Assembly: GCA_964618855.1 (NCBI GenBank)
Contig: CAZUCD010000032.1
Location: 1-30,072, forward strand
Origin: CAZUCD01 sp964618855
GTDB taxonomy: Bacteria > Sumerlaeota > Sumerlaeia > SLMS01 > JANRJK01
Length of the DNA: 30,072 nucleotides
Reading direction: 5' to 3'
The notes beneath the pieces were generated by a model that was not told the DNA's origin, did not search any database, and was given only the letters and a program-made list of their open reading frames with translations. Position numbers and translations under genes: made by a program. This document shows, piece after piece, positions 7,508 to 16,085 of this stretch; the first letter of the stretch is position 1; each line of letters begins with the position of its first letter.

Positions 7508-9070
7508 ATGATCGTAGGAATACCGAAGGAAGTTTTCGAGGACGAGCGCCGCGTCGCGGGGACCCCGCGCACCGTGAAGCGCCTGTGCCAGGGCGGGTTC
7601 GAGGTCTGGGTTGAGAGCGGGGCGGGGGAGTCCGCCGAGCACACGGACGCCGGCTACGCCGAGGCCGGGGCGCGCATCGTGCCCGATGCGTCGGAGATTT
7701 GGGCGAAGTGCGACATCATCCTGAAGGTGCGCCCGCCGCAGATGCACCCCGGGCTGCACGCCCACGAAGCCGACCTGATCCGCGAGGGGGCCACGCTGAT
7801 CGGGTTCATCTGGCCTGCGACGCACCGCGACGTGGTCGAGAAGCTCGCGGCCCGTCGCGCGACCGTCGTCGCCATGGACTGCGTTCCACGCATCACCCGC
7901 GCACAGAAGGTGGACGCGCTGTCCGCCATGGCCAACGCCGCGGGCTACCGCGCGGTCATCGAGGCGGCGAGCGTCTATCCGCGCTTCCTAGCCGGGCAGA
8001 CCACCGCCGCGGGCTCGATCCCCCCCGCGAAGGTGCTTGTCATCGGGGCCGGCGTCGCTGGCCTTGCCGCCATCGGCACGGCCCGCAGCCTCGGCGCCTC
8101 CGTCCGGGCCTTCGACACCCGCCCGGAGGCGCGCGAGCAGGTGAAGAGCATGGGCGCAGAGGTCGTCGCGTTCGAGTTCGACGAGGAGGCCCGCGGCGCG
8201 GGGGGCTACGCACGGCAGATGTCCGACGCATTCCTGGAGGCGGAGCGCGAGGTCTTCGCCCACCAGGCGATGGAGGTCGACATCATCATCACCACCGCCC
8301 TCATCCCGGGGAAGGAGCCCCCGAAGCTCATCACCCCGGGCATGGTGGAGTCCATGCGGGAGGGCTCCGTGATCGTGGACCTGGCCGCCCCGCATGGCGG
8401 CAACTGCATGCTCACGGTCCCGGGGAAGATCATCACCCACAAGGGCGTGCGCATCGTGGGCTTCATCGACCTGCCCAGCCGCATGGCGCTGCAGGCAAGC
8501 TGGCTCTACGCCTCAACGCTCGTGAACATGATAGACGAGATGGGCGGGAGCGCCGGCTTCCGCGTGGACCTTGAAAACGAGATAGTTCGCGGCGCCCTCG
8601 TCGCGCACGATGGGCAGGTCATGGGCCCCGCGCCCCGCCCCGCCACCGCGACACCACATCCCGAGAAACCGTGGAGGGAGGAGCCCCCAAGGGCGGCGGC
8701 CCCCGCCCACGGCCACGCAGCCAAGGGAGGGGAGGGTGCGCCGTGGTGGCTGATTGCGGCGATGCTCGCGATCCTTGCCGTCGGCCTCTTCGCCCCGCCG
8801 GCTTTCATCGCCCACTTCACCGTGTTCGTCCTCGCGTGCTTCGTCGGATGGCAGGTCGTCTGGAACGTGACGCCGGCGCTGCACACACCCCTGATGAGCG
8901 TCACGAACGCGATCAGCGGCATCATCATCATCGGCGGGATGGCGAGCCTCTCCGGCGACGCCGGCAACGCAGCTAGGATCCTTGGCGCCCTCGCGGTCCT
9001 CTTCGCCACAGCGAACATCGCGGGTGGATTCCTGGTCACGCGGCGGATGCTCGCGATGTTCACCAGGTAG
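7508..9070 (+). CDS. pntA: NAD(P) transhydrogenase alpha subunit
   Basis: PntA with PntB forms the proton-translocating transhydrogenase, which uses the proton gradient to make NADPH from NADH. The 520-residue protein is of the two-subunit E. coli type. Residues 1-370 are domain I, which binds NAD(H): GIPKE at 4-8, the Rossmann turn GAGVAG at 180-185, and the Arg-rich loop FDTRPEAREQVKSMGAE at 202-218. Residues 371-410 are a Pro/Ala linker. Residues 411-520 carry about four membrane segments with the family sequence NVTPALHTPLMSVTNAISG. I chose ATG 7508 because the family begins directly with M-x-x-GIP; TTG 7493 is an in-frame alternative. The ribosome site is weak. pntB follows after seven bases. 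Domain I is homologous to alanine dehydrogenase, which is encoded downstream. Confidence 0.95.
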   Translation: MIVGIPKEVFEDERRVAGTPRTVKRLCQGGFEVWVESGAGESAEHTDAGYAEAGARIVPDASEIWAKCDIILKVRPPQMHPGLHAHEADLIREGATLIGFIWPATHRDVVEKLAARRATVVAMDCVPRITRAQKVDALSAMANAAGYRAVIEAASVYPRFLAGQTTAAGSIPPAKVLVIGAGVAGLAAIGTARSLGASVRAFDTRPEAREQVKSMGAEVVAFEFDEEARGAGGYARQMSDAFLEAEREVFAHQAMEVDIIITTALIPGKEPPKLITPGMVESMREGSVIVDLAAPHGGNCMLTVPGKIITHKGVRIVGFIDLPSRMALQASWLYASTLVNMIDEMGGSAGFRVDLENEIVRGALVAHDGQVMGPAPRPATATPHPEKPWREEPPRAAAPAHGHAAKGGEGAPWWLIAAMLAILAVGLFAPPAFIAHFTVFVLACFVGWQVVWNVTPALHTPLMSVTNAISGIIIIGGMASLSGDAGNAARILGALAVLFATANIAGGFLVTRRMLAMFTR

Positions 9071-9077
9071 CCCCGGC

Positions 9078-10466
9078 ATGGCATCCAACCTCGCCACCAC
9101 GGCCTACATCGTCTCGGGCGCGCTCTTCATCCTGAGCCTCTCAGGGCTCTCGAATCCCGAGACCGCGCGCCGGGGAAACCTCTACGGCATCATCGGCATG
9201 CTGATCGCCGTCGTTGCGACCGCGATCGCGGGCGGGTTCTCGGGACTGGTTCCGCTCGCGGCGGCCATCGTCCCGGCGGCCATCGCGGGCGCCATGGTGG
9301 CCGCACGCGTGAAGATGACCGACATGCCGCAGCTCGTCGCGCTGCTGCACAGCTTCGTCGGGGCCGCTGCGGTCCTGGTGGGATTCGCCACGCTCGTGTC
9401 GGGCGGCCACGGCTTCACGGGGATGGAGCTGCACATCGAGTCGGCGGAGATTTTCATCGGCGTCGTCATCGGGTCGATCACCCTCACGGGCTCGTTGGTC
9501 GCCTGCGGAAAGCTCCACGGGATCATCTCCGGCAAGCCCCTCGTCCTGCCCGCCCGGCATGCGATCAACGCGGCGATGCTCGCCGCGACGATCGGACTCG
9601 GCATCAAGTTCGGCATCGAGCGCGGAACCGATGGCGCGACCACGCTCCTGATAATCGGGACCGTCATTGCGGGGATTCTGGGCGCCCACCTGGTTGGCGC
9701 CATCGGCGGGGCGGACATGCCGGTGGTCGTGTCGATGCTGAACAGTTACTCGGGCTGGGCGGCGGCGGCCGCGGGCTTCATGCTGAACAACGACCTGCTC
9801 ATCATCACGGGCGCCCTCGTCGGCAGCAGCGGCGCCATCCTCAGCTACATCATGTGCCGCGGCATGAACCGCTCCTTCATCAGCGTCATGCTCGGCGGGT
9901 TCGGCGCCGCGGAGGGGAGCGCAACCGCCGCCATCGAGGGGGAGCACCGCGAAATCACCGCGCCGGAGACCGCGCGGCTCCTCCTCGCGGCACGCCACAT
10001 CGTCATCGTCCCCGGCTACGGAATGGCCGTCGCCCAGGCCCAGCATGCGCTCTCGGACGTCACGAAGCGACTGCGCGACCAGGGCATCGACGTGAAGTTC
10101 GCCGTCCACCCCGTCGCCGGCAGGCTGCCGGGCCACATGAACGTTCTGCTCGCAGAAGCGCACGTCCCCTACGACATCGTGAAGGAAATGACCGAGATCA
10201 ACGACGACTTTGGCAGGACCGACGTCGTCCTCGTCATCGGCGCAAACGACATCGTGAACCCCAGCGCCCTGGAAGACCCCGCGAGCCCCATCGCCGGCAT
10301 GCCCGTTCTCGAAGTCTGGCACGCCAAGACCGTCATCGTCATGAAGCGCAGCATGGCCGGTGGGTATGCGGGCATCCCGAACCCGCTCTTCTTCCGGGAG
10401 AACACGCGGATGCTCTTCGGCGATGCGAAAAAGGTCGTCGAGGCGATCCGCGGCGCGATGGGGTAG
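9078..10466 (+). CDS. pntB: NAD(P) transhydrogenase beta subunit
   Basis: PntB provides most of the membrane proton channel and the NADP(H)-binding domain III. It has 462 residues, the same length as the E. coli protein. Residues 6-260 contain about nine membrane helices. His91 in LLHSFVG sits where the E. coli beta subunit has its proton-channel histidine. Domain III (about 285-462) shows the NADP-binding VPGYGMAVAQAQ at 311-322, HPVAGRLPGHMNVLLAEA at 344-361, VIGANDIVNP at 386-395 and KRSMAGGYAG at 423-432. The start at ATG 9078 lies seven bases after the pntA stop, so the subunits are translated from one transcript. A hairpin follows at 10487-10509. Confidence 0.96.
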   Translation: MASNLATTAYIVSGALFILSLSGLSNPETARRGNLYGIIGMLIAVVATAIAGGFSGLVPLAAAIVPAAIAGAMVAARVKMTDMPQLVALLHSFVGAAAVLVGFATLVSGGHGFTGMELHIESAEIFIGVVIGSITLTGSLVACGKLHGIISGKPLVLPARHAINAAMLAATIGLGIKFGIERGTDGATTLLIIGTVIAGILGAHLVGAIGGADMPVVVSMLNSYSGWAAAAAGFMLNNDLLIITGALVGSSGAILSYIMCRGMNRSFISVMLGGFGAAEGSATAAIEGEHREITAPETARLLLAARHIVIVPGYGMAVAQAQHALSDVTKRLRDQGIDVKFAVHPVAGRLPGHMNVLLAEAHVPYDIVKEMTEINDDFGRTDVVLVIGANDIVNPSALEDPASPIAGMPVLEVWHAKTVIVMKRSMAGGYAGIPNPLFFRENTRMLFGDAKKVVEAIRGAMG

Positions 10467-10486
10467 GGGGGCGGCGCGTCGTTCTG

Positions 10487-10509
10487 CCCGGGGGTACGTT
10501 GCCCCCGGG
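10487..10509 (+). terminator. hairpin after pntB
   Basis: CCCGGGGG (10487-10494) pairs perfectly with CCCCCGGG (10502-10509) around the loop TACGTTG, 20 bases after the pntB stop. The T-run is missing, so it may act with Rho or only as a 3' end stabiliser. It separates the pnt operon from ald. Confidence 0.55.
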
Positions 10510-10604
10510 TTCAGCTCAACCCTCCGGTCTCCGGCGCCATGACAATCCCCCGCAACCCTTGACCCCCCGCCCGGGCTTGCGCGCAATCGCCGCACTAAAA
10601 GGCT

Positions 10605-12881
10605 TCAATTCGACGGATCGACGCGAAAGGAACCGGACCGATGATCATCGGCGTCCTCAGGGAAATCAAGGATCAGGAAAACCGCGTGGCGTTGGTGCCC
10701 GCCGGAGCGCAGGAACTCGTGGCGATGGGGCACCGGGTGATCGTCGAAACGCGCGCCGCCGCCGGCATCGGCATCGAGGACAGCGCCTACACCCGCGTCG
10801 GCGCAGAGATCGCCCAGTCCGCGCGCGAGGTCTGGGAGCAGGCCGAGACCATCGTCAAGGTCAAGGAACCCCTCCCCTCCGAATGGCACATGATGCGCCC
10901 GGGGCAGACGATCTTCACATACTTCCACTTCGCAAGCAGCCGCGAGCTGACCGAGGCATGCATCGCCTCCGGCGCCACATGCATTGCGTACGAGACGGTG
11001 ACCGGGACGCGGGCCGACGACAAGCTCCCGCTGCTGACGCCGATGAGCGAGATCGCAGGCCGCCTCTCCGTGCAGCAGGGCGCGAAGTACCTCGAGAAGA
11101 TCAACGGTGGGCGCGGGACGCTGCTCGGCGGTGTCCCGGGCGTGAAGCCCGCGCGCGTCGTGATCATCGGCGGCGGCGTCGTCGGCACGAATGCCGCCAA
11201 GATCGCCGCCGGCATGGGCGCCCGCACGACCATCATGGACGTGGACCTCGCCCGCCTGCGCTACCTCGACGACGTGATGCCCAAGAACGTGAACACGCTC
11301 TACTCGAACGAGCTGAACATCCAGGACCAGCTCTCGAGCGTGGATGTCGTCATCGGCGCGGTGCTGCTTCCCGGCGCGCTCGCTCCAAAGCTCGTGAAGC
11401 GCGACTACCTCAAGCTGATGCCACGCGGCGCCGTCATGGTGGACGTCGCCATCGATCAGGGGGGCTGCTTCGAGACCGCGCGCCCGACCAGCCACAGCAA
11501 CCCGATCTACGAGGAGGACGGCATCATCCACTACTGCGTGACGAACATGCCGGGAGCCGTCGCGCGCACCTCCACATTCGCGCTGACGAACGCGACGTTC
11601 CCATACCTCAAGCAGATCGTGAAGATGGGCTACCCGGACTGCTGCCGCAAGCTCGTGTCCCTGCGCGAGGGCCTCAACATCGCCAAGGGCAAGATCGTCT
11701 ATCCCGCCGTCGCCGAGGCGTTCGGGATGAAGAGCTACCCGGTCGAGGAAGTGATCGGGTAGCCGACGACGCACGCCAAGTCCAACGCACGCCCCGGGTC
11801 CCCGCGATCCGGGGCGTCCTTTTTCCTCCCTCAACCTCAAATCCACAATCAGCGCCCTGTGGTCCGAAAGCGCGGAGGCGCGGGTGACTGCTCGGACGGC
11901 CTCAAGGTGTGATGACGTCCAGCACATGTCGATGCGGGCGAGGGCGATGTCGGAACTCATGGTGGCGCCCCAGCCGCGCCCGCACTCGGGCCAGATGTCG
12001 CGGAGGCCCGCCCGAAGTGGGGCGAGCGACTTCGCGTGCGCGGTTGTGTTGAAGTCGCCGGCCAGGATGACCGGAGTTTCGCGCCGAACGGCGCGGGCCT
12101 CAGCGATGAGCTGTGAGAGGCGCGGGAACTGGCCGATGCGGCTCGCGTGATCCGCGCGCAGTCTAGCGCGTTCGGTAGCAGGGATCGGGTTCAGGACGAG
12201 CGATGGCAGCATCAGCCGCACGTTGCACACAAGGATTGAACCGAAGCCCGTCCTCGCGAGTGCCATTTGCGGTGCGGACCACGGTCCCACGGTGGTGGTC
12301 GGCAAGACGGTGATCGGTTCTCTGCTCAGGATGGCGCAGTCGCCGGCGTACTCCACGTGCCAACCCTCCGGGGGTGCCGTCCCCGCGGCCACGTCCGGCG
12401 ATTCCTGCAGGAGGATCAAGTCGGGATCGAACTGGGCGAGTTCCGATACTATCGCATCATACCCTCGGTTGCTGCCGCCCACATTCCAACTCACGACGCG
12501 CAGGACGCCGGCCGGCTTCGGTTGGTCGAGCCCTCCCCGGCGAAGGACCGTGCGGAACTCCTGATGAGCCAGCAGGAACAGGAGCGTGCCCGCGATGCCG
12601 CCGAGGAGCCAGCGCCGATCCTTCGTCCCCAATGCCAGGCCTGCGACCATCGGCACGAGCGGAAACAGCCACAGCATCGCCGGCCAGATCGTCAGGTACT
12701 CGCCCCAAGGGGTGCTGTCTCCCACGAACGTGTAGGAGAAGGTCAGCAGGACGAGAAACGCGAAGGTGACGGCACGCCATGCCGCCACGGCCCGCTGTCG
12801 CCAGTGTGGCGGTTGCGGGCCCGGGGGAACGCAGTCATGGGAGCCATCCCCCCCGCTCCCGATTGACGCCAAGTCCGGCAT
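10605..12881 (-). CDS. endonuclease/exonuclease/phosphatase-family membrane protein; frame runs on antisense to ald
   Basis: Residues 1-350 (12881 down to about 11832) are a real gene. There is a soluble leader, three hydrophobic segments at about 36-54, 64-84 and 91-106, and then an EEP-fold domain (DNase I/sphingomyelinase/phosphatase superfamily) at about 125-350. The metal and catalytic residues are visible: SWNVGG (Asn133), LLQES (Glu160), GDFNTT (Asp276, Asn278) and SDHRALIVDLRL (Asp340, His341). This is the layout of membrane-anchored bacterial EEP proteins, which normally end right after the last motif. Here no in-frame stop follows until 10605, so about 408 further codons run antisense through the ald terminator and gene. 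That part is His/Asp/Val-rich shadow sequence with no domain. The likely natural end is near 11830, so a lost stop or an indel is suspected. ATG 12881 with AAGGG upstream is preferred over TTG 12938. The substrate is unknown. Confidence 0.7.
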   Translation of the reverse strand: MPDLASIGSGGDGSHDCVPPGPQPPHWRQRAVAAWRAVTFAFLVLLTFSYTFVGDSTPWGEYLTIWPAMLWLFPLVPMVAGLALGTKDRRWLLGGIAGTLLFLLAHQEFRTVLRRGGLDQPKPAGVLRVVSWNVGGSNRGYDAIVSELAQFDPDLILLQESPDVAAGTAPPEGWHVEYAGDCAILSREPITVLPTTTVGPWSAPQMALARTGFGSILVCNVRLMLPSLVLNPIPATERARLRADHASRIGQFPRLSQLIAEARAVRRETPVILAGDFNTTAHAKSLAPLRAGLRDIWPECGRGWGATMSSDIALARIDMCWTSSHLEAVRAVTRASALSDHRALIVDLRLREEKGRPGSRGPGACVGLGVRRRLPDHFLDRVALHPERLGDGGIDDLALGDVEALAQGHELAAAVRVAHLHDLLEVWERRVRQRECGGARDGSRHVRHAVVDDAVLLVDRVAVAGRARGLEAAPLIDGDVHHDGAAWHQLEVVALHELWSERAGKQHRADDDIHARELVLDVQLVRVERVHVLGHHVVEVAQAGEVHVHDGRAGAHAGGDLGGIRADDAAADDHDARGLHARDTAEQRPAPTVDLLEVLRALLHGEAACDLAHRRQQRELVVGPRPGHRLVRNACGAGGDACLGQLAAACEVEVCEDRLPRAHHVPFGGEGFLDLDDGLGLLPDLARGLGDLCADAGVGAVLDADAGGGARFDDHPVPHRHEFLRSGGHQRHAVFLILDFPEDADDHRSGSFRVDPSN
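10641..11762 (+). CDS. ald: alanine dehydrogenase
   Basis: Ald interconverts L-alanine and pyruvate plus ammonia with NAD(H). The protein has 373 residues, typical of the family. The catalytic pair is visible as Lys74 in KVKEP and His96 in TYFHFA. Substrate-side Arg15 is in ENRVALVP. The NAD-binding turn GGGVVG is at 177-182 with Asp200 at the end of the second strand, and VDVAIDQGGCFET (267-279) carries the family aspartate. VTNMPGAVARTSTFALTN is the usual C-terminal motif. AAAGGA at 10626-10631 precedes the ATG by nine bases. A Rho-independent terminator follows the stop. The whole gene lies opposite an open minus-strand frame that extends from the EEP-family gene; Ald itself shows full family conservation, so I take ald as the real gene in this interval. 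Confidence 0.96.
   Translation: MIIGVLREIKDQENRVALVPAGAQELVAMGHRVIVETRAAAGIGIEDSAYTRVGAEIAQSAREVWEQAETIVKVKEPLPSEWHMMRPGQTIFTYFHFASSRELTEACIASGATCIAYETVTGTRADDKLPLLTPMSEIAGRLSVQQGAKYLEKINGGRGTLLGGVPGVKPARVVIIGGGVVGTNAAKIAAGMGARTTIMDVDLARLRYLDDVMPKNVNTLYSNELNIQDQLSSVDVVIGAVLLPGALAPKLVKRDYLKLMPRGAVMVDVAIDQGGCFETARPTSHSNPIYEEDGIIHYCVTNMPGAVARTSTFALTNATFPYLKQIVKMGYPDCCRKLVSLREGLNIAKGKIVYPAVAEAFGMKSYPVEEVIG
11789..11825 (+). terminator. Rho-independent terminator after ald
   Basis: ACGCCCCGG (11789-11797) pairs with CCGGGGCGT (11809-11817) in a nine-base-pair GC-rich stem. It is followed by CC and six T (11820-11825). It lies 27 bases after the ald stop. In the other direction it falls inside the extended minus-strand EEP frame. 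Confidence 0.85.
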
Positions 12882-12931
12882 GCCCAAACCCTTTCCCTTT
12901 ACCTTTCCCAACGGGGAGGCAAACCCGCACG

Positions 12932-15004
12932 ATGACAACCCGCTCGAGCAGTCCAGTCAAGCTCCGCAATCGCATCATCCTGGGCATGGTGCTGGTCGCC
13001 CTCGCAGGGACCTTCTCGGGATGCGCAAACTGCAACGCTCCCGGTGGCGTCGCTGACAAGGCCACCGTCACGACGGCCGAGTTCAAGCGTGCGGAGGATT
13101 CCGTCCGTCCAGCCCTCGTCCGCATCCACGTGGTCGAGACCGACTACCGAGGCGGACGCGAGGTGAAGTACGAGGCCAGCGGCTCCGGCGCGATCTTCAG
13201 CCCCGATGGGCTCGTCGTCACCAACCACCACGTCGCCGGCAACGCCACGCGGCTCTTCGTGACGCTGCCCTCGCGGGAGGAGATACCCGCCGAGCTCGTC
13301 GGCACCGACGCGCTCTCGGACATCGCCGTCCTCCGCCTCAAACCCTACAAGCCGACGACGTTCCCCGTTGCCAAGTGGGGCGACTCCGAGACGGTGAAGG
13401 TCGGAGATCCGATCCTTGCCATGGGTAGCCCGCTGTCGCTGTCCCAGTCGATCACGCTCGGCATCGTGAGCAACACGGAGATGATCCTGCCGTCCTATGC
13501 CGGGGCGATGGAGCTCGACGGGGAGGATGTCGGCTCGATTGTGCGCTGGATCGGGCACGATGCGACGATCTTCCCGGGCAACTCGGGCGGGCCGCTGGTA
13601 AACCTCCAGGGGGAGATCATCGGCATCAACGAGATCGGCTTCGGGCTCGCGGGCGCCATCCCCGCCAACGTGGCGCGTCCCGTCGCGGAGGAACTTGTCC
13701 GGCACGGCAAGGTCGAGCGCGCCCACGTGGGAATGGTCTTCCAGCCCCTGCTCAAGAGCCAGCACGCGATGGACGGGGTCCTCGTTTCAAGCGTGCTGAA
13801 GGACTCACCGGCCGCAAAGGCTGGCGTCGAGGCGGGGGACTTCCTGACCGCCATCAACGGCGAGCCGGTCACGGTGCGGTTCGGCGAAGAGCTTCCGCCG
13901 CTGAACCTGCGCGTGGCGCGCCTTCCCCTCGGGCAGCCCGTGACGATGACGCTCCGCCGTGGTTCCGAGACGCTCACGAAGACCTGCACGCCAATCGAGC
14001 GCGAACTCGTGTACCAACGGCAGTCCGAAATCCGCGAGTGGGGCCTGACTGCACGGAATCTGTCGCTCTGGACGACCATAGACCTGAACCGCGCGACCAA
14101 GGACGGCGTCCTCGTCACGTCCATCAGCGAGGGCGGCGGCGCCGGCACCGCCAAGCCACCGGTCCAGCGCGGCGACGTCATCGTCAGCGTCCAGGGAAGG
14201 GCCGTGCGCAACGTGCAGGAGTTCCTCGATGCCACGCGGGAGATCGTGAAGGACCAGAAGAACCCCGTTCAAGTGCCGGTCGTCTTCGAGCGCTCCGGCA
14301 AGCAGATCATGACGGTCGCAAAGGTCGGCATCCCGAAGCCCCCGGACCCCAGTGTGGACGCCAAGAAGTCCTGGGTCCCCATCGACACCCAGGTCGTCAC
14401 ACGCGACATCGCAAAGGCACTCGGGAAGGACTCGCTGAAGGGCGTCCGCGTCACGCAGATCTACGGCAGTGGCCCGCAGGTGGATTCCCCCTTCAAGGTC
14501 GGCGACATCCTGACCGCCATCGACGGGGACCCCATAGCCGCCGCGGAGCCGCATGACAGCGAGCTCTTCGGTGAGATGGTCCGCCAGTACAAGCCCGGCA
14601 CAAAGGTGGAGTTCACGATCCTGCGCGACGGGACGGAGTCCAAGGCCCAGTTCGAGCTTCCCACGCGCCCGCTCACCGCCCGGGAGCTTCGGTCGTACCG
14701 CAACCTCGACTTCGAACTCGAAGTGCGCGAGGTTACGTACCTCGACCGCCAGGATCCGACCTGGAAGGCCGGACGCGACGCCAACGTGGTCGTGCAGGGC
14801 GTCACGCCCGGCGGCTGGGCGGCGCTTGCGGGACTCAAGGTGGGGGACAAGGTCCTCGAAATCGGTGGCAAGCCCATCGGGCAGCTCGACGAGGTGCGCA
14901 CCATCCTCGAGGGACTGCGCACCGAGAGGCCGCAGTTCCTGGTCATCAAGGTGCAGCGTGGTCCGCATACGGTGTTCATTGAGATCGAACCGGCCTGGAA
15001 GTGA
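12932..15004 (+). CDS. HtrA/DegP-like serine protease with four PDZ domains, probable lipoprotein
   Basis: A 690-residue envelope protease. Residues 1-30 form a signal sequence with basic KLRNR, a hydrophobic core and a lipobox-like FSGC, so Cys31 may be lipidated. The trypsin-like domain (about 55-255) has an intact triad: His100 in TNHHVAG, Asp130 in ALSDIAVL and Ser218 in FPGNSGGPLVN. Four PDZ domains follow, at about 265-345, 370-455, 482-565 and 595-685, each with a gly-hydrophobic ligand loop and a VGD/RGD/AGD turn. E. coli DegP has two PDZ domains, so four is unusual. ATG 12932 has GGGGAGG twelve bases upstream, which is rather far. The divergent EEP gene starts 50 bases away. The downstream partner is a catalytically dead relative, which suggests joint function in protein quality control. 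The substrate is unknown. Confidence 0.92.
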   Translation: MTTRSSSPVKLRNRIILGMVLVALAGTFSGCANCNAPGGVADKATVTTAEFKRAEDSVRPALVRIHVVETDYRGGREVKYEASGSGAIFSPDGLVVTNHHVAGNATRLFVTLPSREEIPAELVGTDALSDIAVLRLKPYKPTTFPVAKWGDSETVKVGDPILAMGSPLSLSQSITLGIVSNTEMILPSYAGAMELDGEDVGSIVRWIGHDATIFPGNSGGPLVNLQGEIIGINEIGFGLAGAIPANVARPVAEELVRHGKVERAHVGMVFQPLLKSQHAMDGVLVSSVLKDSPAAKAGVEAGDFLTAINGEPVTVRFGEELPPLNLRVARLPLGQPVTMTLRRGSETLTKTCTPIERELVYQRQSEIREWGLTARNLSLWTTIDLNRATKDGVLVTSISEGGGAGTAKPPVQRGDVIVSVQGRAVRNVQEFLDATREIVKDQKNPVQVPVVFERSGKQIMTVAKVGIPKPPDPSVDAKKSWVPIDTQVVTRDIAKALGKDSLKGVRVTQIYGSGPQVDSPFKVGDILTAIDGDPIAAAEPHDSELFGEMVRQYKPGTKVEFTILRDGTESKAQFELPTRPLTARELRSYRNLDFELEVREVTYLDRQDPTWKAGRDANVVVQGVTPGGWAALAGLKVGDKVLEIGGKPIGQLDEVRTILEGLRTERPQFLVIKVQRGPHTVFIEIEPAWK

Positions 15005-15085
15005 CCCAACCGCCCCGTCCCCGCGGGGCTCTGATCAGGGGAAGCAACTCCGGCCACCCATCGACCCAAGAAAGGGAAGTCACCC

Positions 15086-15976
15086 ATGAAGATGATGTCC
15101 AGCAGCCTCGCTGTGCTCGCGTGCATGGCCATTCTCGCGGCGCCCGGACTCGCGCCAACAGTGCGTGCGGAGGGGGACTTCCGCGAAATGGGCCGGCAGG
15201 TCCACGACCAGCTCAACGGCGCCGTCGTCACCGTGAAGACCGTGTTCACGATGTCCTACGCGTTTGGCGGGCAGAGCGCCAACGACCAGGAGTCCCGCAA
15301 CGAGTGCCTCGGCACCGTCGTTTCCGCCGACGGCCTGACGCTCGTTTCCCTCACGGAAATCGACCCCGGCGCGACCATGACGAAGCGCCGATCGCAGTTC
15401 ATGGGTCCCAACGACCGCTTCGAGTCGAAGATCAAGGACCTCAAGCTGATCACCGCGGACAACACTGAGATCCCAGCCGCCGTCGTCCTGCGCGACACGG
15501 ACCTCGACATCGCCTTCATCCGCCCGCTCGAGAAGCCGAAGGCCCCCATGACCTTCGTGGACCTCTCGAAGGCGGCCACGCCCAAGCTCCTCGAGAATTG
15601 CGTGGTCGTGGGAAGGCTCGGGGAAATCGCACGGCGCACGTCCTGCGCGATGACGGGGGAAATCCAGGCAATCATCACCAAGCCGCGCACGTTCTACATC
15701 CCGGAGGCGGAGATCTCCTCCGCGGGACTCGCAACGCCCGTGTTCAACGGCCAGGGGGCCCCGATCGGCTTCGTGATGCTCCGTCACAACCCGTCCGCCG
15801 ACCCGGAGTCGAACGACCCGGCGGCTGTCCCCGTGGTCATGCCGTGCTCCGACATCGCGGACGTGGCCAAGCAGGCACCCGAGAAGGCCCCGGAGGAATC
15901 TGCGCCGGCGGCGACCCCCGCCGCGGAGGGTGGCGGGGCGCCCGAAGGGGAAAAGGCGGCCGAGTCCGCCGGCTGA
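15086..15976 (+). CDS. secreted trypsin-fold pseudoprotease paired with the HtrA gene
   Basis: A 296-residue protein with a signal peptide (cut probably after VRA28). Its body aligns by eye to the protease domain of the upstream HtrA: the strand before the active site (GTVVSADGLTLVSL against GAIFSPDGLVVTNH), the Asp region (DTDLDIAFIRP against DALSDIAVLRL) and the C-terminal strands (ATPVFNGQGAPIGFV against GPLVNLQGEIIGIN). The catalytic His is replaced (Glu91 at that place), Asp141 is kept, and the Ser in GNSGGP is replaced by SAGLATP with no serine at the nucleophile position. It should therefore not cleave peptides. The last 45 residues are Pro/Ala/Glu-rich and disordered. A good ribosome site (AAGGGA, 15072-15077) precedes ATG 15086. 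The gene is 81 bases after the protease gene and is followed by a strong terminator, so the two probably form one unit. Confidence 0.8.
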   Translation: MKMMSSSLAVLACMAILAAPGLAPTVRAEGDFREMGRQVHDQLNGAVVTVKTVFTMSYAFGGQSANDQESRNECLGTVVSADGLTLVSLTEIDPGATMTKRRSQFMGPNDRFESKIKDLKLITADNTEIPAAVVLRDTDLDIAFIRPLEKPKAPMTFVDLSKAATPKLLENCVVVGRLGEIARRTSCAMTGEIQAIITKPRTFYIPEAEISSAGLATPVFNGQGAPIGFVMLRHNPSADPESNDPAAVPVVMPCSDIADVAKQAPEKAPEESAPAATPAAEGGGAPEGEKAAESAG

Positions 15977-15999
15977 TCGCAGCGACGCAGGGAATCATC

Positions 16000-16045
16000 G
16001 ACGCGCTGGCATTGCCCCGAGGGGCGGCCGGCGCGTCACCTTTTT
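16000..16045 (+). terminator. Rho-independent terminator after the pseudoprotease gene
   Basis: GACGCGCTGGC (16000-16010) pairs with GCCGGCGCGTC (16027-16037) with one G-U pair. Inside, GCCCC and GGGGC form a further stem with a two-base loop. ACC and five T follow (16041-16045). It closes the protease/pseudoprotease unit. Confidence 0.85.
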
Positions 16046-16085
16046 CCGCGGCATCGCCGCAACCCCGATCCCTGCAGGACCTCGC

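Noticed and set aside
9141..10595. 484-codon minus-strand frame opposite pntB
   Set aside because: It is a typical high-GC antisense shadow rich in Asp, His and Arg, and pntB is fully conserved.
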